A DNA stretch of 64,000 nt, taken from contig FP929003.1 of assembly GCA_000196815.1 (NCBI GenBank), forward strand, positions 2,565,501 to 2,629,500, given 5' to 3'. The notes beneath the pieces are model-generated. The model was not told where the DNA came from and searched no databases. It worked only from the letters and a program-made list of their open reading frames with translations. This DNA comes from Nitrospira defluvii (GTDB taxonomy: Bacteria; Nitrospirota; Nitrospiria; Nitrospirales; Nitrospiraceae). Positions 35,607 to 44,171 of the stretch are shown piece after piece. The position numbers and the translations under genes were made by a program. Every line of letters begins with the position of its first letter. Position 1 is the stretch's first letter.

Positions 35607-35902
35607 TTCATCGACGCACGGAGCCACGCCGGAACCCTGCAGCCCAGGCAGACGTTGTGCATGATCGGTGCCAAACAAAACAATTAGTTAGGATTGCGGA
35701 GCGGAAGAAATTCCTACCGATGAAGTCAGCGATTTTGCGGATGATTATGTGTGGATGGTCTACTATACCCACTATGCTCAGCTAGGCTGACATGGGTGCG
35801 CAATTGTTCACGACGCAAGTCGGAGCGCCAAAGTTTGGTCGCTTTTCGAGAGAAGTGTCAAAGTCCCTTCAGAACCTCGACGAAGAGAGGATGGCGGCCG
35901 GC

Positions 35903-37474
35903 CTAGACCGTCCCGCCTTGGCGAAGGAGCGCCCGGATCGGGGTAAGATCAAGATATTGTTCGACGTGGTCGGCCCATCGATCCATCGCACCGGATCGCT
36001 GTCGGTTCACCCGTTGCGACCACTCCATGTCGGCGGCTGGAAGCCCCTTTCTGATACGCAACCGGTTCAACCATGCGCGTCGACAGAGGGGCTCGTCGAA
36101 CAGGCCATGGATGTAGGTCCCCCAGACCAGACCGTCGTCACTGACCGCGCCGTCGAGCCATGCATCATCCCGTTCGGCGACGTCGCGATGACCTGAACCC
36201 GACGGCTCCTTTCTCTCCAATTCGAAGCAGGGTCGATGTCCATGGCGATCCGTCCGCCCCATATGAATCAAGTACCCTCGCGCCGGGGGCGCCGTCGTCC
36301 CGCCGAGATGCAAGGCACGCGCTTCGACCTGCTCGGTGATTTTCTCCCGCATCAACACCGTCGTCACCTGCAGCAGGCCGAGCCCCTCGCCGCTCCCGCC
36401 TGATTCGACCGCGTCCGGATCGGCAATCTGTCGCCCTAACATTTGATACCCGCCGCAAACTCCGACCACTTCTCCTCCGCGGTGGACATGACCACGCAGG
36501 AGTGATTCGAATCCCTTGCCTCGCAGATAGGCGAGGTCCGCCAATGTGGTTTTGGAGCCGGGAAGCAGAATCGCATCAGCCCCGCCCGCGTCTTCGGGGG
36601 TCGCCGCATATCGCAACGCCACATCCGGTTCGTCCGCGAGCGCATTGAAATCGGTGAAGTTGCTCATGTGGGGCAGCAGCACCACCGCGATGTTGATTCT
36701 GTCCGGCTGAAAGGCGACCTGCCGTCGGATATCGACATCAAGACTGTCTTCCTGATCGAGTGCCAGGTCGCAGAGAAACGGCAGCACACCCAGGACCGGA
36801 ATCCCCGTGCGCTCCCTCAGGAAGCGGACCCCGTCGGCAAAGAGTGCCGCGTCTCCCCGGAACTTGTTGATGACGATTCCGCATACGCGGGCGCGCTCCT
36901 CCGGCGTGATGAGGTCGAGCGTGCCGATGATCTGCGCGAACACGCCCCCGCGATCGATATCCCCGACCAAAATCACCTTGGCATCGGCCATCTCGACGAC
37001 CGGCCAGTTGACCAGATCGCGATCTCGCAGATTGACCTCCGCCGCGCTGCCCGCCCCTTCGATGACCATAACCTCATACTGCGAAGCGAGGCGGGTATAG
37101 CTGCGCTCCACCGCCCGAAACAATTCAGAGTCCCGGTTGCGTGCGAAATAGGCCCGGGCCTCACGCGTGGCAAATACTTTCCCCTGGACGATGACCTGAG
37201 ACCGGGAATCGGATTCCGGCTTGAGCAGAATGGGATTCATATCCACGTGGGCTGGAATTCCACAGGCTTCGGCTTGCAGGGCCTGAGCGCGCCCGATCTC
37301 TCCACCCTCCGGCGTGACAAAGGAATTCAACGACATATTCTGTGCTTTAAAGGGCGCCACGCGGAACCCGGCGCGATACAACAGGCGGCAGAGCCCGGAC
37401 GTGATCATGCTTTTCCCGACGTCCGAGCCGGTCCCCAGAATCGCAATGGCTTTGGCGCGGGGTGATTGGGGCAT
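35903..37474 (-). CDS. cobQ: Cobyric acid synthase (CobQ/CbiP)
   Basis: 523 residues. N-terminal ATP-dependent synthetase with P-loop GTGSDVGKSM (14-23) and AQNMSLNSFVTPEGGEIGRA. C-terminal class I glutamine amidotransferase with nucleophile Cys in GVCGGYQMLGRQI and His in GTYIHGLFDEP. It amidates the b, d, e and g side chains of adenosylcobyrinic acid a,c-diamide. It is the last gene of the B12 operon, 16 bases after cbiZ. Confidence 0.95.
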   Translation of the reverse strand: MPQSPRAKAIAILGTGSDVGKSMITSGLCRLLYRAGFRVAPFKAQNMSLNSFVTPEGGEIGRAQALQAEACGIPAHVDMNPILLKPESDSRSQVIVQGKVFATREARAYFARNRDSELFRAVERSYTRLASQYEVMVIEGAGSAAEVNLRDRDLVNWPVVEMADAKVILVGDIDRGGVFAQIIGTLDLITPEERARVCGIVINKFRGDAALFADGVRFLRERTGIPVLGVLPFLCDLALDQEDSLDVDIRRQVAFQPDRINIAVVLLPHMSNFTDFNALADEPDVALRYAATPEDAGGADAILLPGSKTTLADLAYLRGKGFESLLRGHVHRGGEVVGVCGGYQMLGRQIADPDAVESGGSGEGLGLLQVTTVLMREKITEQVEARALHLGGTTAPPARGYLIHMGRTDRHGHRPCFELERKEPSGSGHRDVAERDDAWLDGAVSDDGLVWGTYIHGLFDEPLCRRAWLNRLRIRKGLPAADMEWSQRVNRQRSGAMDRWADHVEQYLDLTPIRALLRQGGTV

Positions 37475-37490
37475 AAGAAGTGATAAATAG

Positions 37491-38219
37491 TTACACGCGA
37501 TGTGTTGCCGTCCACTCAGTCGCGCGCGCCAGACCTTGTGTCAGGCACTCGGCAACGACCCGCCCGATCAAGGATCCGATCATGGTATGAGTTCCGGCAT
37601 AGTCCGACCGGGGACCGCTTCCCCGCAGGGCACAGGCAACAACCACCGCGTCCGTCCCCGTGCCTGTCGCGCCGGAACGACCGGTCCAGCTGGGCACCGC
37701 ATGGTCACGCAACACTCCGGTCTTGCTCTCCGTCACCACCTGCACCGCACAGACCAGGGCCGGCACGGCGAGGCAGGCATTGGTCACCACCATCAAATTG
37801 ATCGTTCCGGCTCGACGGACAGTGCCGTCAGCTTCTTCTCGCGGCGGCGGCTCACCGGCTCGCACCGCGTTGGTCACACCGACGGTGGCAAAACACTCGA
37901 CCCAGAGGCCATCTGCCTTGTCACGGCACGTCACAACCTGTTTCATCGGAACTGCCGTCATCAGGCCGACACAGTCAGGGTCCACGCCCAAATCCACCGC
38001 GATTCGCTTGAGGTAACGGGCAGGATGTTCCCACTTCGAGTGAGTCGCCTGTCGAACAGGATTGGAGGGCACTTGATGATTCAGGATGTAGCGTGCCGTT
38101 CGAATCCCTCCCCCTCTTGGAGCGGACGACAACACTCGCATGCGGGTTCCCAAATCAAGTATGAGCGTGTCCTTGGCGATTCTCGAGCGAGTGCTGAAAC
38201 CATCCGGACACATCGTCAT
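37491..38219 (-). CDS. cbiZ: Adenosylcobinamide amidohydrolase (CbiZ)
   Basis: 242 residues with CbiZ landmarks: RVLSSAPRGGGIRTARYILN, CVGLMTAVPMKQ, ATVGVTNAVRAGEPP and a Gly/Thr-rich TGRSGATGTGTDAVVVA. CbiZ cleaves the aminopropanol arm of (pseudo)cobinamide to give cobyric acid for salvage. Its ATG overlaps the stop of cobD by 4 bases. Having cbiZ beside cobU, which salvages cobinamide directly, points to remodelling of imported corrinoids. Confidence 0.88.
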   Translation of the reverse strand: MTMCPDGFSTRSRIAKDTLILDLGTRMRVLSSAPRGGGIRTARYILNHQVPSNPVRQATHSKWEHPARYLKRIAVDLGVDPDCVGLMTAVPMKQVVTCRDKADGLWVECFATVGVTNAVRAGEPPPREEADGTVRRAGTINLMVVTNACLAVPALVCAVQVVTESKTGVLRDHAVPSWTGRSGATGTGTDAVVVACALRGSGPRSDYAGTHTMIGSLIGRVVAECLTQGLARATEWTATHRV

Positions 38220-39325
38220 GCGCCACCCCCACGAAGAAGAACCGACAGGGCTCGCAGGAGACGGTCATTGTCGGCCCTCGAGCGAACCGCAACTCGCATC
38301 GAGCGCGCATTCAATCCAGGGACCTGCGAACAATCCCTGATCAGGAGGCCCTTCCGGCGAAGAGCGGCCACCACGGCCGTCGATTTCTGCCCGACCGGCA
38401 ACTCCATCAACAGAAAATTGGCGGCAGAGGGAAAGACCGTGCAACCGGGTAACCGGGTCAGTGCCGTCCGGAACCGTGCTCGCTCCCGTTCCATGAAATG
38501 AAGGCTTCGCCCGGCGTGTCGCACATCTTGCAAGGCGGCGACCGCAGTTCGCTGCGCCAACATGTTCACCGACCAGGGCGGCTGCTGCGCCGCGATTCCG
38601 GCAATCACAGCAGGCTTCGCCATGGCATATCCCACACGCAGCCCCGGCAACCCATAAAACTTGGTAAAGCTGCGCAGCACGATGGTCCTGGCGGGAAGAG
38701 GCTCTGACAAGATCGACGCATGATCGGCATATTCCGCAAAGGATTCATCCACGATACACCAGAGCCCCCGGCGAGCCGCCAGACGCGCAAGCGTCCTGAC
38801 GGCTTCGGCCTCGCAGGCCTGACCGGTGGGACTATTGGGATTACACAGGAGTACCGCACCAATGGCAGGGGCGTCGCTCGCAGGCTGACGCCGCTGCTTC
38901 AACGCTGCACGGACCGTCTCCAGCGGAGGACGATATCCATCGGCACGATTCGCCAACAGCATGCTGACCTGTCCTCCGGAACGCGTCATCGCCTCGGCAT
39001 ATTCGGAAAACGTCGGACCGATCAGCATGAGATGTTTGATTCCCAATGCCCTGGGAAGAAGATGGATCAACTCGGTCGATCCGTTACCGACCAGAAACTC
39101 CTCACTCGGGCGATCCCAATACGCGGCCAGCGCCTGCCGCAGTGCCCAACAGGCCGGATCGGGATAATGACCGAGCCAGGCCTCGGCTGCTCGCAAGGTC
39201 CGCACTGCGGCGGGAGAGGGTCCCAGGGGATTGATGCTCGCGCTGAAATCGATCACTCGATGCAGGTCTCGCCCTAACTCACGGGCCGCCGCATACACAT
39301 CCCCGCCATGACCGATCCGCGTCAT
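38216..39325 (-). CDS. cobD: Threonine-phosphate decarboxylase (CobD), PLP-dependent
   Basis: 369 residues if started at the ATG overlapping the cbiB stop (39325); an ATG 9 bases earlier (39334) is equally open. Aminotransferase class I/II fold: HGGDVYAAA, DFSASINPLGPSP, GNGSTELIHLLPRAL, LCNPNSPTGQ, VDESFAEY, and the PLP-lysine loop SFTKFYGLPGLRVGY. In a B12 operon this is the enzyme making (R)-1-amino-2-propanol phosphate from threonine phosphate. A histidinol-phosphate aminotransferase would look similar, but the context decides. Confidence 0.9.
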   Translation of the reverse strand: MTRIGHGGDVYAAARELGRDLHRVIDFSASINPLGPSPAAVRTLRAAEAWLGHYPDPACWALRQALAAYWDRPSEEFLVGNGSTELIHLLPRALGIKHLMLIGPTFSEYAEAMTRSGGQVSMLLANRADGYRPPLETVRAALKQRRQPASDAPAIGAVLLCNPNSPTGQACEAEAVRTLARLAARRGLWCIVDESFAEYADHASILSEPLPARTIVLRSFTKFYGLPGLRVGYAMAKPAVIAGIAAQQPPWSVNMLAQRTAVAALQDVRHAGRSLHFMERERARFRTALTRLPGCTVFPSAANFLLMELPVGQKSTAVVAALRRKGLLIRDCSQVPGLNARSMRVAVRSRADNDRLLRALSVLLRGGGA

Positions 39326-40278
39326 GAGACCCATAGTGAGAGCAGCGCAAAGAAGAGCCCCAGCCCGGCGGCGATTACCATAATGCGAGTGGCCTGATCG
39401 ATGTGCCCGGGTGTCAACGCGGTGCCGGCATCACCGATTAATTCACCCTCGTGAGCCACGCCGTCGTAATAATTCCGTCCGCCGAGTTGCACGCCCAATG
39501 CGCCGGCCATGGCCGCTTCCGGCATGCCGCTGTTCGGGCTGGCATGTTTGTCGCCGTCCCGATGCAGGATGTACCAACTGTCCTGCACACGATGCCACTG
39601 CGCGGTCGCCAGACCCGAGGCCAGCGCGATAAACCCGCCTGTCAGTCTGGCAGGCACCCAGTTCATCACATCGTCCAATCGGGCAGAGGCCCAGCCGAAA
39701 TGTTCATACCGCTCATCGCGATGCCCCACCATCGAGTCGAGCGTATTCACCGCCTTATAGGCCAGCGCGAGCGGCGCGCCGCCAAGGGAGAGGTAGACGA
39801 GCGGCGCAATGATGCCGTCGGCGGTGCTTTCGGCGATCGTCTCCACAGTGGCACGCACAATTTCCGGCTCCTCCAGTGCGGAGCTGTCCCGGCCGACAAT
39901 CCTGGCCACAGCCTCACGCGCCGCTGCAAGATTCCCTTCCTGCAACGCACGACTGACCGGCTGGACATGATCGAACAGATCACGGCCCGCCAGTGAGGTA
40001 TAGGCCAGACCGATACTGACCAGTTGTCCGAAGAGCGGAGAGAGCGTGGCCGCCTGCGCAATCAGCCAGGTGGCCGCCGCATAGGCCACTGCCGGTAACC
40101 CCAGCGCAAGACAGGCTCCGGCAATTTGTAAGGCTTGATCGCTGCGGCAGAAGGTCCTGACCCGGTGATCGTACCAGGCAATGAGCATACCCATGCCCCG
40201 CACCGGATGGGGCAACCAGCAGGGATCTCCCGCCACAACATCCAGCGCCGCCGCCAATACCAACTCGCCGCCGGTCAT
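39322..40278 (-). CDS. cbiB: Adenosylcobinamide-phosphate synthase (CbiB)
   Basis: 318 residues, inner-membrane protein with several helices. Family landmarks are ALDVVAGDPCWLPHPVRGMG, ETIAESTADGIIAPLVYLSL, AYKAVNTLDSMVGHRDERYE, FGWASARLDDVMNWVPARLT and PNSGMPEAAMAGALGVQLGG. It attaches aminopropanol phosphate to adenosylcobyric acid. It overlaps both neighbours by 4 bases (cobS and cobD). In the aerobic-pathway nomenclature the same protein is called CobD, a naming trap with the preceding entry. Confidence 0.93.
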   Translation of the reverse strand: MTGGELVLAAALDVVAGDPCWLPHPVRGMGMLIAWYDHRVRTFCRSDQALQIAGACLALGLPAVAYAAATWLIAQAATLSPLFGQLVSIGLAYTSLAGRDLFDHVQPVSRALQEGNLAAAREAVARIVGRDSSALEEPEIVRATVETIAESTADGIIAPLVYLSLGGAPLALAYKAVNTLDSMVGHRDERYEHFGWASARLDDVMNWVPARLTGGFIALASGLATAQWHRVQDSWYILHRDGDKHASPNSGMPEAAMAGALGVQLGGRNYYDGVAHEGELIGDAGTALTPGHIDQATRIMVIAAGLGLFFALLSLWVS

Positions 40279-41039
40279 CGCGCCATCACCAAGACCGGGA
40301 TCGATAAAAGGAAGAGAATTTCGATCACTTCATTCGTGGCGCCGAGCAGATCTCCCGTCACCCCGCCGAACCATGCCTGACAACCGCGCCGCACCACGAC
40401 CACCACCAAAGCTCCCAAGCCGATGGTTGCCGCTGCCGCATTCACTCCTAAACCGGCCGTCAGCGCACAGGCCAACACGAAACTCGCCAGCAACACATGT
40501 TGCCAAGAGAGATGAGTCAGAAACGCCGCCGCCAGCCCGCCTTCACTCCTGGCATAGGGAGACGCCCAGGCGACTGAGACCATCGCCCAACGACCCAGCG
40601 CCGGCATACAGAGCAGCACGGGAAGCCGAACCGGTTGAGGAAGAGCGAGCAGCCCGGCGTACCGCAACAACAGCGAGAGGAAGAGACCGGTCGCGCCGAG
40701 TGCCCCGACACTGGGATCGCGCATGATGCGAAGGCGGTCGGCCACGGTCCGCCCGCCGGCCAAGCCATCCAGGGTGTCTGCGAGCCCGTCCTGATGCAGC
40801 CCGCGTGTCAGGAGCACCAGCAGCACGATCAGCAGGACATTCACCACCTCGGCCGCCAGGAACAACCGCAAGGCAATGTCAGCCGCCGCAAGGAATCCAC
40901 CGATCAGCAGCCCGACCGTGGAGTACCAGGCCATCGACGTGGCCAGTTCCGCGGACGACGGCTCGTGGTGGCTTCGGCTGATCGGAATCGCCGTGAGAAA
41001 ATGCCAGGCAAAGACAAAGGGTCTGGTCATGGCGGCCAT
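40275..41039 (-). CDS. cobS: Adenosylcobinamide-GDP ribazoletransferase (CobS)
   Basis: 254 residues from ATG 41039, one base after the cobT stop; starts at 41030 or 41060 are possible. Polytopic membrane protein with FAWHFLTAIPI, the conserved TRGLHQDGLADTLDGLAGGR, RLRIMRDPSVGALGATGLF and a C-terminal GGVTGDLLGATNEVIEILFL. It joins alpha-ribazole and adenosylcobinamide-GDP, the last ring-assembly step. Overlaps cbiB by 4 bases. Confidence 0.92.
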   Translation of the reverse strand: MAAMTRPFVFAWHFLTAIPISRSHHEPSSAELATSMAWYSTVGLLIGGFLAAADIALRLFLAAEVVNVLLIVLLVLLTRGLHQDGLADTLDGLAGGRTVADRLRIMRDPSVGALGATGLFLSLLLRYAGLLALPQPVRLPVLLCMPALGRWAMVSVAWASPYARSEGGLAAAFLTHLSWQHVLLASFVLACALTAGLGVNAAAATIGLGALVVVVVRRGCQAWFGGVTGDLLGATNEVIEILFLLSIPVLVMAR

Positions 41040-41040
41040 C

Positions 41041-42093
41041 TCAGTCACGTTGCGACACACCCGCTTCTTCGAACGTCGCCATCTCGGTCAGAATCTTGAT
41101 CGACGCCTGCACGAGGCTCATCCCCAGGCAGGCTCCGGTCCCTTCACCTAACCGCAGGTCGAGATCGAGCAGCGGCTTCAAGCTCAGATGCTCCAGAATC
41201 GCCTGATGACCACGTTCCACCGAACGGTGCGAGGCGATCAGATAGTCCCGACAGAGCGGCTGCAACCCCACCGCAATCAGCGCCGCAGCCCCGGCAATGA
41301 ACCCATCCAACACCACAGGGACCCGTCTTGCCGCCGCACCAAGAATAAGTCCGGCCAAACCGGCAATCTCCAGACCGCCGACCTTCACGAGCGCATCGAT
41401 GGCATCGGCCCGGTTCGGACGATGCCGGTCGAGTGCCTGCTCGATGACGGCGACTTTGCGGGCGTGACCCGCTTCGTCGATGCCGGTTCCCCGCCCCGTG
41501 ACCTCAGCCACCGGCCGTCCGGTCATAACTGCTGTGATGGCGGCACTCGGCGTTGTGTTGCCGATGCCCATCTCGCCGGTCCCGATCAGACCGATCCCTT
41601 CACGCGCGGCCTCTGTGGCCAACTCGATCCCGACCTGCAACGCTTGCACCGCCTGGTCACGACTCATCGCGGATTCCACCAGGAGATTGTTCGTTCCCGC
41701 CATCACCTTCTTGTGAATCAGGCCGGAGACCGACCCAAAGTCGTAGGCGACTCCGATATCCACCACGCGCACGTCCACCCCGGCGTGACGAGCCAGCACA
41801 TTGACGCCGGCGCCGCCACGGAGAAAGTTCAACACCATTTGTGGCGTGACTTCACGCGGATAGGCGCTGACCCCCTCAGTCGCCACACCATGGTCGGCCG
41901 CAAATGTAAACACGACCCCGCGCGGCACTGCCGGTTTCACCTCGCCCGTGATCGTGGCATACCGCACCGCGGTTTCTTCCAGCCGCCCCAGACTCCCGAG
42001 GGGTTTGGTCAACCGGTCCAGGCGGGCTTGCGTCTGCCCTGCGATTGCTTGCTCCACAGGTTGAATGCGTGCCAACACTTCCTGGAGTGTCAT
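41041..42093 (-). CDS. cobT: Nicotinate-nucleotide--dimethylbenzimidazole phosphoribosyltransferase (CobT)
   Basis: 350 residues, normal length. Landmarks: RLTKPLGSLGRLEETAVRYA, FTFAADHGVATEGVSAYP, MVLNFLRGGAGVNVLARHAG, IGLIGTGEMGIGNTTPSAAI, KVGGLEIAGLAGLILGAAAR, and near the end LRLGEGTGACLGMSLVQASI, which carries the catalytic Glu. It activates the lower ligand 5,6-dimethylbenzimidazole made by BluB from the same operon. It lies 16 bases after cobU. Confidence 0.95.
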   Translation of the reverse strand: MTLQEVLARIQPVEQAIAGQTQARLDRLTKPLGSLGRLEETAVRYATITGEVKPAVPRGVVFTFAADHGVATEGVSAYPREVTPQMVLNFLRGGAGVNVLARHAGVDVRVVDIGVAYDFGSVSGLIHKKVMAGTNNLLVESAMSRDQAVQALQVGIELATEAAREGIGLIGTGEMGIGNTTPSAAITAVMTGRPVAEVTGRGTGIDEAGHARKVAVIEQALDRHRPNRADAIDALVKVGGLEIAGLAGLILGAAARRVPVVLDGFIAGAAALIAVGLQPLCRDYLIASHRSVERGHQAILEHLSLKPLLDLDLRLGEGTGACLGMSLVQASIKILTEMATFEEAGVSQRD

Positions 42094-42109
42094 CGGGTCT
42101 TCTCTCCTG

Positions 42110-42643
42110 TCATTTGAGTTTGAGCGACTGGCCGCTTATGACAAAGTAGACTTCGTCGGCCGCTCCCGCGATCTGTTGATTCACCCGACCGGCGACATCG
42201 CGAAACGCGCGCGCACTGCGACTCGTCGGCACCAGCCCGAAGCCCAATTCGTTGCTCACCAGCACCACCCGCGCCTTGGTTCCGCGAATAGCCTGCAGCA
42301 ACTCCTCCACACGAGGGACCATTTCAGCCCCGGCCATGCGACGTCCGCACACATTGCTCAGCCACAGCGTCAGACAATCCACCACGACGGTTCGATATCC
42401 CTGCGCTTCCGCTCGAAACCAGCCGGCCAAGTCACGCGGCACCTCGGCGGTGATCCAGTCGGCGGGACGGGTCTCGCGGTGACGCGCAATACGCGTTTTC
42501 ATCTCACCGTCCAGCGCCTGCCCGGTTGCAACAAAGGCCTTCGGGCCTCGGCGGCCTGCCCGATCGAGCGCCGCCTGACTTTTTCCCGATGCGGCGCCGC
42601 CAAGTACCAGAATGAGATGGGATCCTGTGGACGACTTCTTCAT
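42110..42643 (-). CDS. cobU: Adenosylcobinamide kinase / guanylyltransferase (CobU)
   Basis: 177 residues. P-loop GGAASGKS (15-22), guanylylation His in RHRETRPADWITAEVP, and VVVDCLTLWLSN. It phosphorylates adenosylcobinamide and transfers GMP to it. C-terminus VNQQIAGAADEVYFVISGQSL is typical. It lies 4 bases after the PduO-type gene. Confidence 0.95.
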   Translation of the reverse strand: MKKSSTGSHLILVLGGAASGKSQAALDRAGRRGPKAFVATGQALDGEMKTRIARHRETRPADWITAEVPRDLAGWFRAEAQGYRTVVVDCLTLWLSNVCGRRMAGAEMVPRVEELLQAIRGTKARVVLVSNELGFGLVPTSRSARAFRDVAGRVNQQIAGAADEVYFVISGQSLKLK

Positions 42644-42647
42644 CGGC

Positions 42648-43244
42648 CTAATCGGCGGTCGCGCCGGATTCGCGTTGCCATAAAAACTCAGGTTCGCCTT
42701 GGGTCTTCGACACCCAACGGGCCAGCACGAACAGCGCGTCGCTCAACCGGTTCAAATACTTATTCAGCTCGGCTGCCACCGCTTCCTCCCGGCTCAACCG
42801 GATACAGATACGTTCCGCGCGGCGGCAGATCGTTCGCGCTTGGTGGAGCGTTGCCGAGACCTTGCCGCCACCGGGCAGAATGAACTCCTTCAGCGGGGCG
42901 AGCTCCTCCTGGCATCGATCGATCATCTCCTCGAGCTTCGTCACATCCTTCGCCGTCACCTCCGGCATATTGGGAAAGGTTTGGCCCGGCGCCGTGGCCA
43001 GAATACTGCCGACATCGAAGAGCTTGTTCTGCACCCAGCGCAAATCCGCCTCCAATTGCGTCGACGCGGCAGAGCCATTCCCGGCTTCGGCGTTCATCGC
43101 GCGCACCAATCCGACGGAGGCATTCAACTCATCGACTGTGCCGTAGGCCTCGACCCGCAGACAGTCTTTCCAAACCTGTTGTCCGCCGGCTAACCTCGTT
43201 TGGCCCGCGTCGCCCGTTCGTGTATAGACCTTGGTGATTCGCAT
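42648..43244 (-). CDS. pduO: PduO-type ATP:cob(I)alamin adenosyltransferase
   Basis: 198 residues from ATG 43244, with AAGGAGA 11 bases upstream. PduO landmarks: KVYTRTGDAGQTRLAGGQQV, VEAYGTVDELNASVGL, LPGGGKVSATLHQARTICRR and RLSREEAVAAELNKYLNRLS, then DALFVLARW. It transfers the adenosyl group to the upper axial position. A second, unrelated adenosyltransferase (CobO type, 44168-44767) lies in the same operon. The coding start overlaps the 3' end of bluB by 55 bases. Confidence 0.92.
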   Translation of the reverse strand: MRITKVYTRTGDAGQTRLAGGQQVWKDCLRVEAYGTVDELNASVGLVRAMNAEAGNGSAASTQLEADLRWVQNKLFDVGSILATAPGQTFPNMPEVTAKDVTKLEEMIDRCQEELAPLKEFILPGGGKVSATLHQARTICRRAERICIRLSREEAVAAELNKYLNRLSDALFVLARWVSKTQGEPEFLWQRESGATAD

Positions 43245-43978
43245 CCCGGTAGTCTCTCCTTCCCTTCGACTCTCTGACCCCATGCCTCATAGTGCACCAA
43301 ATTTTCGACAGAAAGCCTGGCTCGCCACCCGGCGGCCTCAAGGTCCGGCTTCTTCGCAAACTCCGACACATATCCGAGACAGAGATAGGCCAGGACCTTG
43401 ACCGGCCTCGGAATACCCAACAGGCGCTTCAGCGCCGCGTGATTCAAGATACTGACCCATCCGACCCCGATCCCTTCGGCGCGTGCCGCCAGCCAGAGAT
43501 TCTGAATGGCGCAACAGGTACTATAGAGGTCCGTATCCCGCACCGTCGAACGGCCTAACACACGCGGGCCGCCTCGTTGCCGGCTGCAGGTCACGCAGAG
43601 ATTGACGGACGATTCTTCAATACCTTCCAGTTTGAGGCTTCGATACAGGTCCGCACGAGGCTTTGTGTACCGCAGCGCGGCAGCCGCATTCGAATCGAGA
43701 AAAAGCTGCTTCACCGCGCGCTTTGTCTCATGCGTGCGGACAATCACAAAGTCCCAAGGCTGCATGAAGCCCACCGATCCGGCATGGTGCGCGGCGTTCA
43801 GCAAACGTGCCAGCACCTCGTCGGGGATCGGTGTCGGCAGAAAATTTCGACGGACATCCCGACGTTCATAAATCGCCCGATAGACCGCCTCTCGTTCAGC
43901 CTTGGAAAACAGTTCGGACGGCTCGGCCGTTGTTCGAGTCAACCGCTCTCGTTTGTCACGTACCATGAGGCGTTTCAT
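43190..43978 (-). CDS. bluB: 5,6-dimethylbenzimidazole synthase (BluB)
   Basis: 262 residues from ATG 43978; ATGs at 44005 and 43966 are alternatives and none has a clear ribosome site. Nitroreductase-like flavin fold with BluB features ERRDVRRNFLPTPIPDEVLA, AAHHAGSVGFMQPWDFVIVR, TDLYSTCCAIQNLWLAARAE and GIGVGWVSIL. It breaks down FMN with oxygen to make the B12 lower ligand, so the host likely lives with oxygen. The C-terminal 18 residues overlap the pduO start. Confidence 0.9.
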   Translation of the reverse strand: MKRLMVRDKRERLTRTTAEPSELFSKAEREAVYRAIYERRDVRRNFLPTPIPDEVLARLLNAAHHAGSVGFMQPWDFVIVRTHETKRAVKQLFLDSNAAAALRYTKPRADLYRSLKLEGIEESSVNLCVTCSRQRGGPRVLGRSTVRDTDLYSTCCAIQNLWLAARAEGIGVGWVSILNHAALKRLLGIPRPVKVLAYLCLGYVSEFAKKPDLEAAGWRARLSVENLVHYEAWGQRVEGKERLPGCESPRSIHERATRAKRG

Positions 43979-44171
43979 TCGAAGGCTGCGGTCCAAGTAC
44001 TCCATCCGCGACCTGCTGCAAACAGACGGGGCAAAGGCAGTCCTTAAACCGCGCGGCAATCCAATCCATCTGCTGTTCGGTAATACCGATCTTCCCGCAC
44101 CAGCATTGATACCCGACACATTCGAACGGCTGCCGGCAATGCTCACAGGTTTTCGCCACCGGCCCTCTCAA
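43956..44171 (-). CDS. Small cysteine-rich CWC-family protein
   Basis: 71 residues from a TTG at 44171 that overlaps the cobO stop; a GTG at 44159 is an alternative. Cysteines are arranged as CEHC, CVGYQCWCG and CLCPVCL, a likely zinc- or metal-binding knot with the CWC signature. Function of this family is not established. Its place inside the B12 operon, overlapping both cobO and bluB, suggests a role in corrinoid or cobalt handling, which is inference only. Confidence 0.65.
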   Translation of the reverse strand: MRGPVAKTCEHCRQPFECVGYQCWCGKIGITEQQMDWIAARFKDCLCPVCLQQVADGVLGPQPSNETPHGT

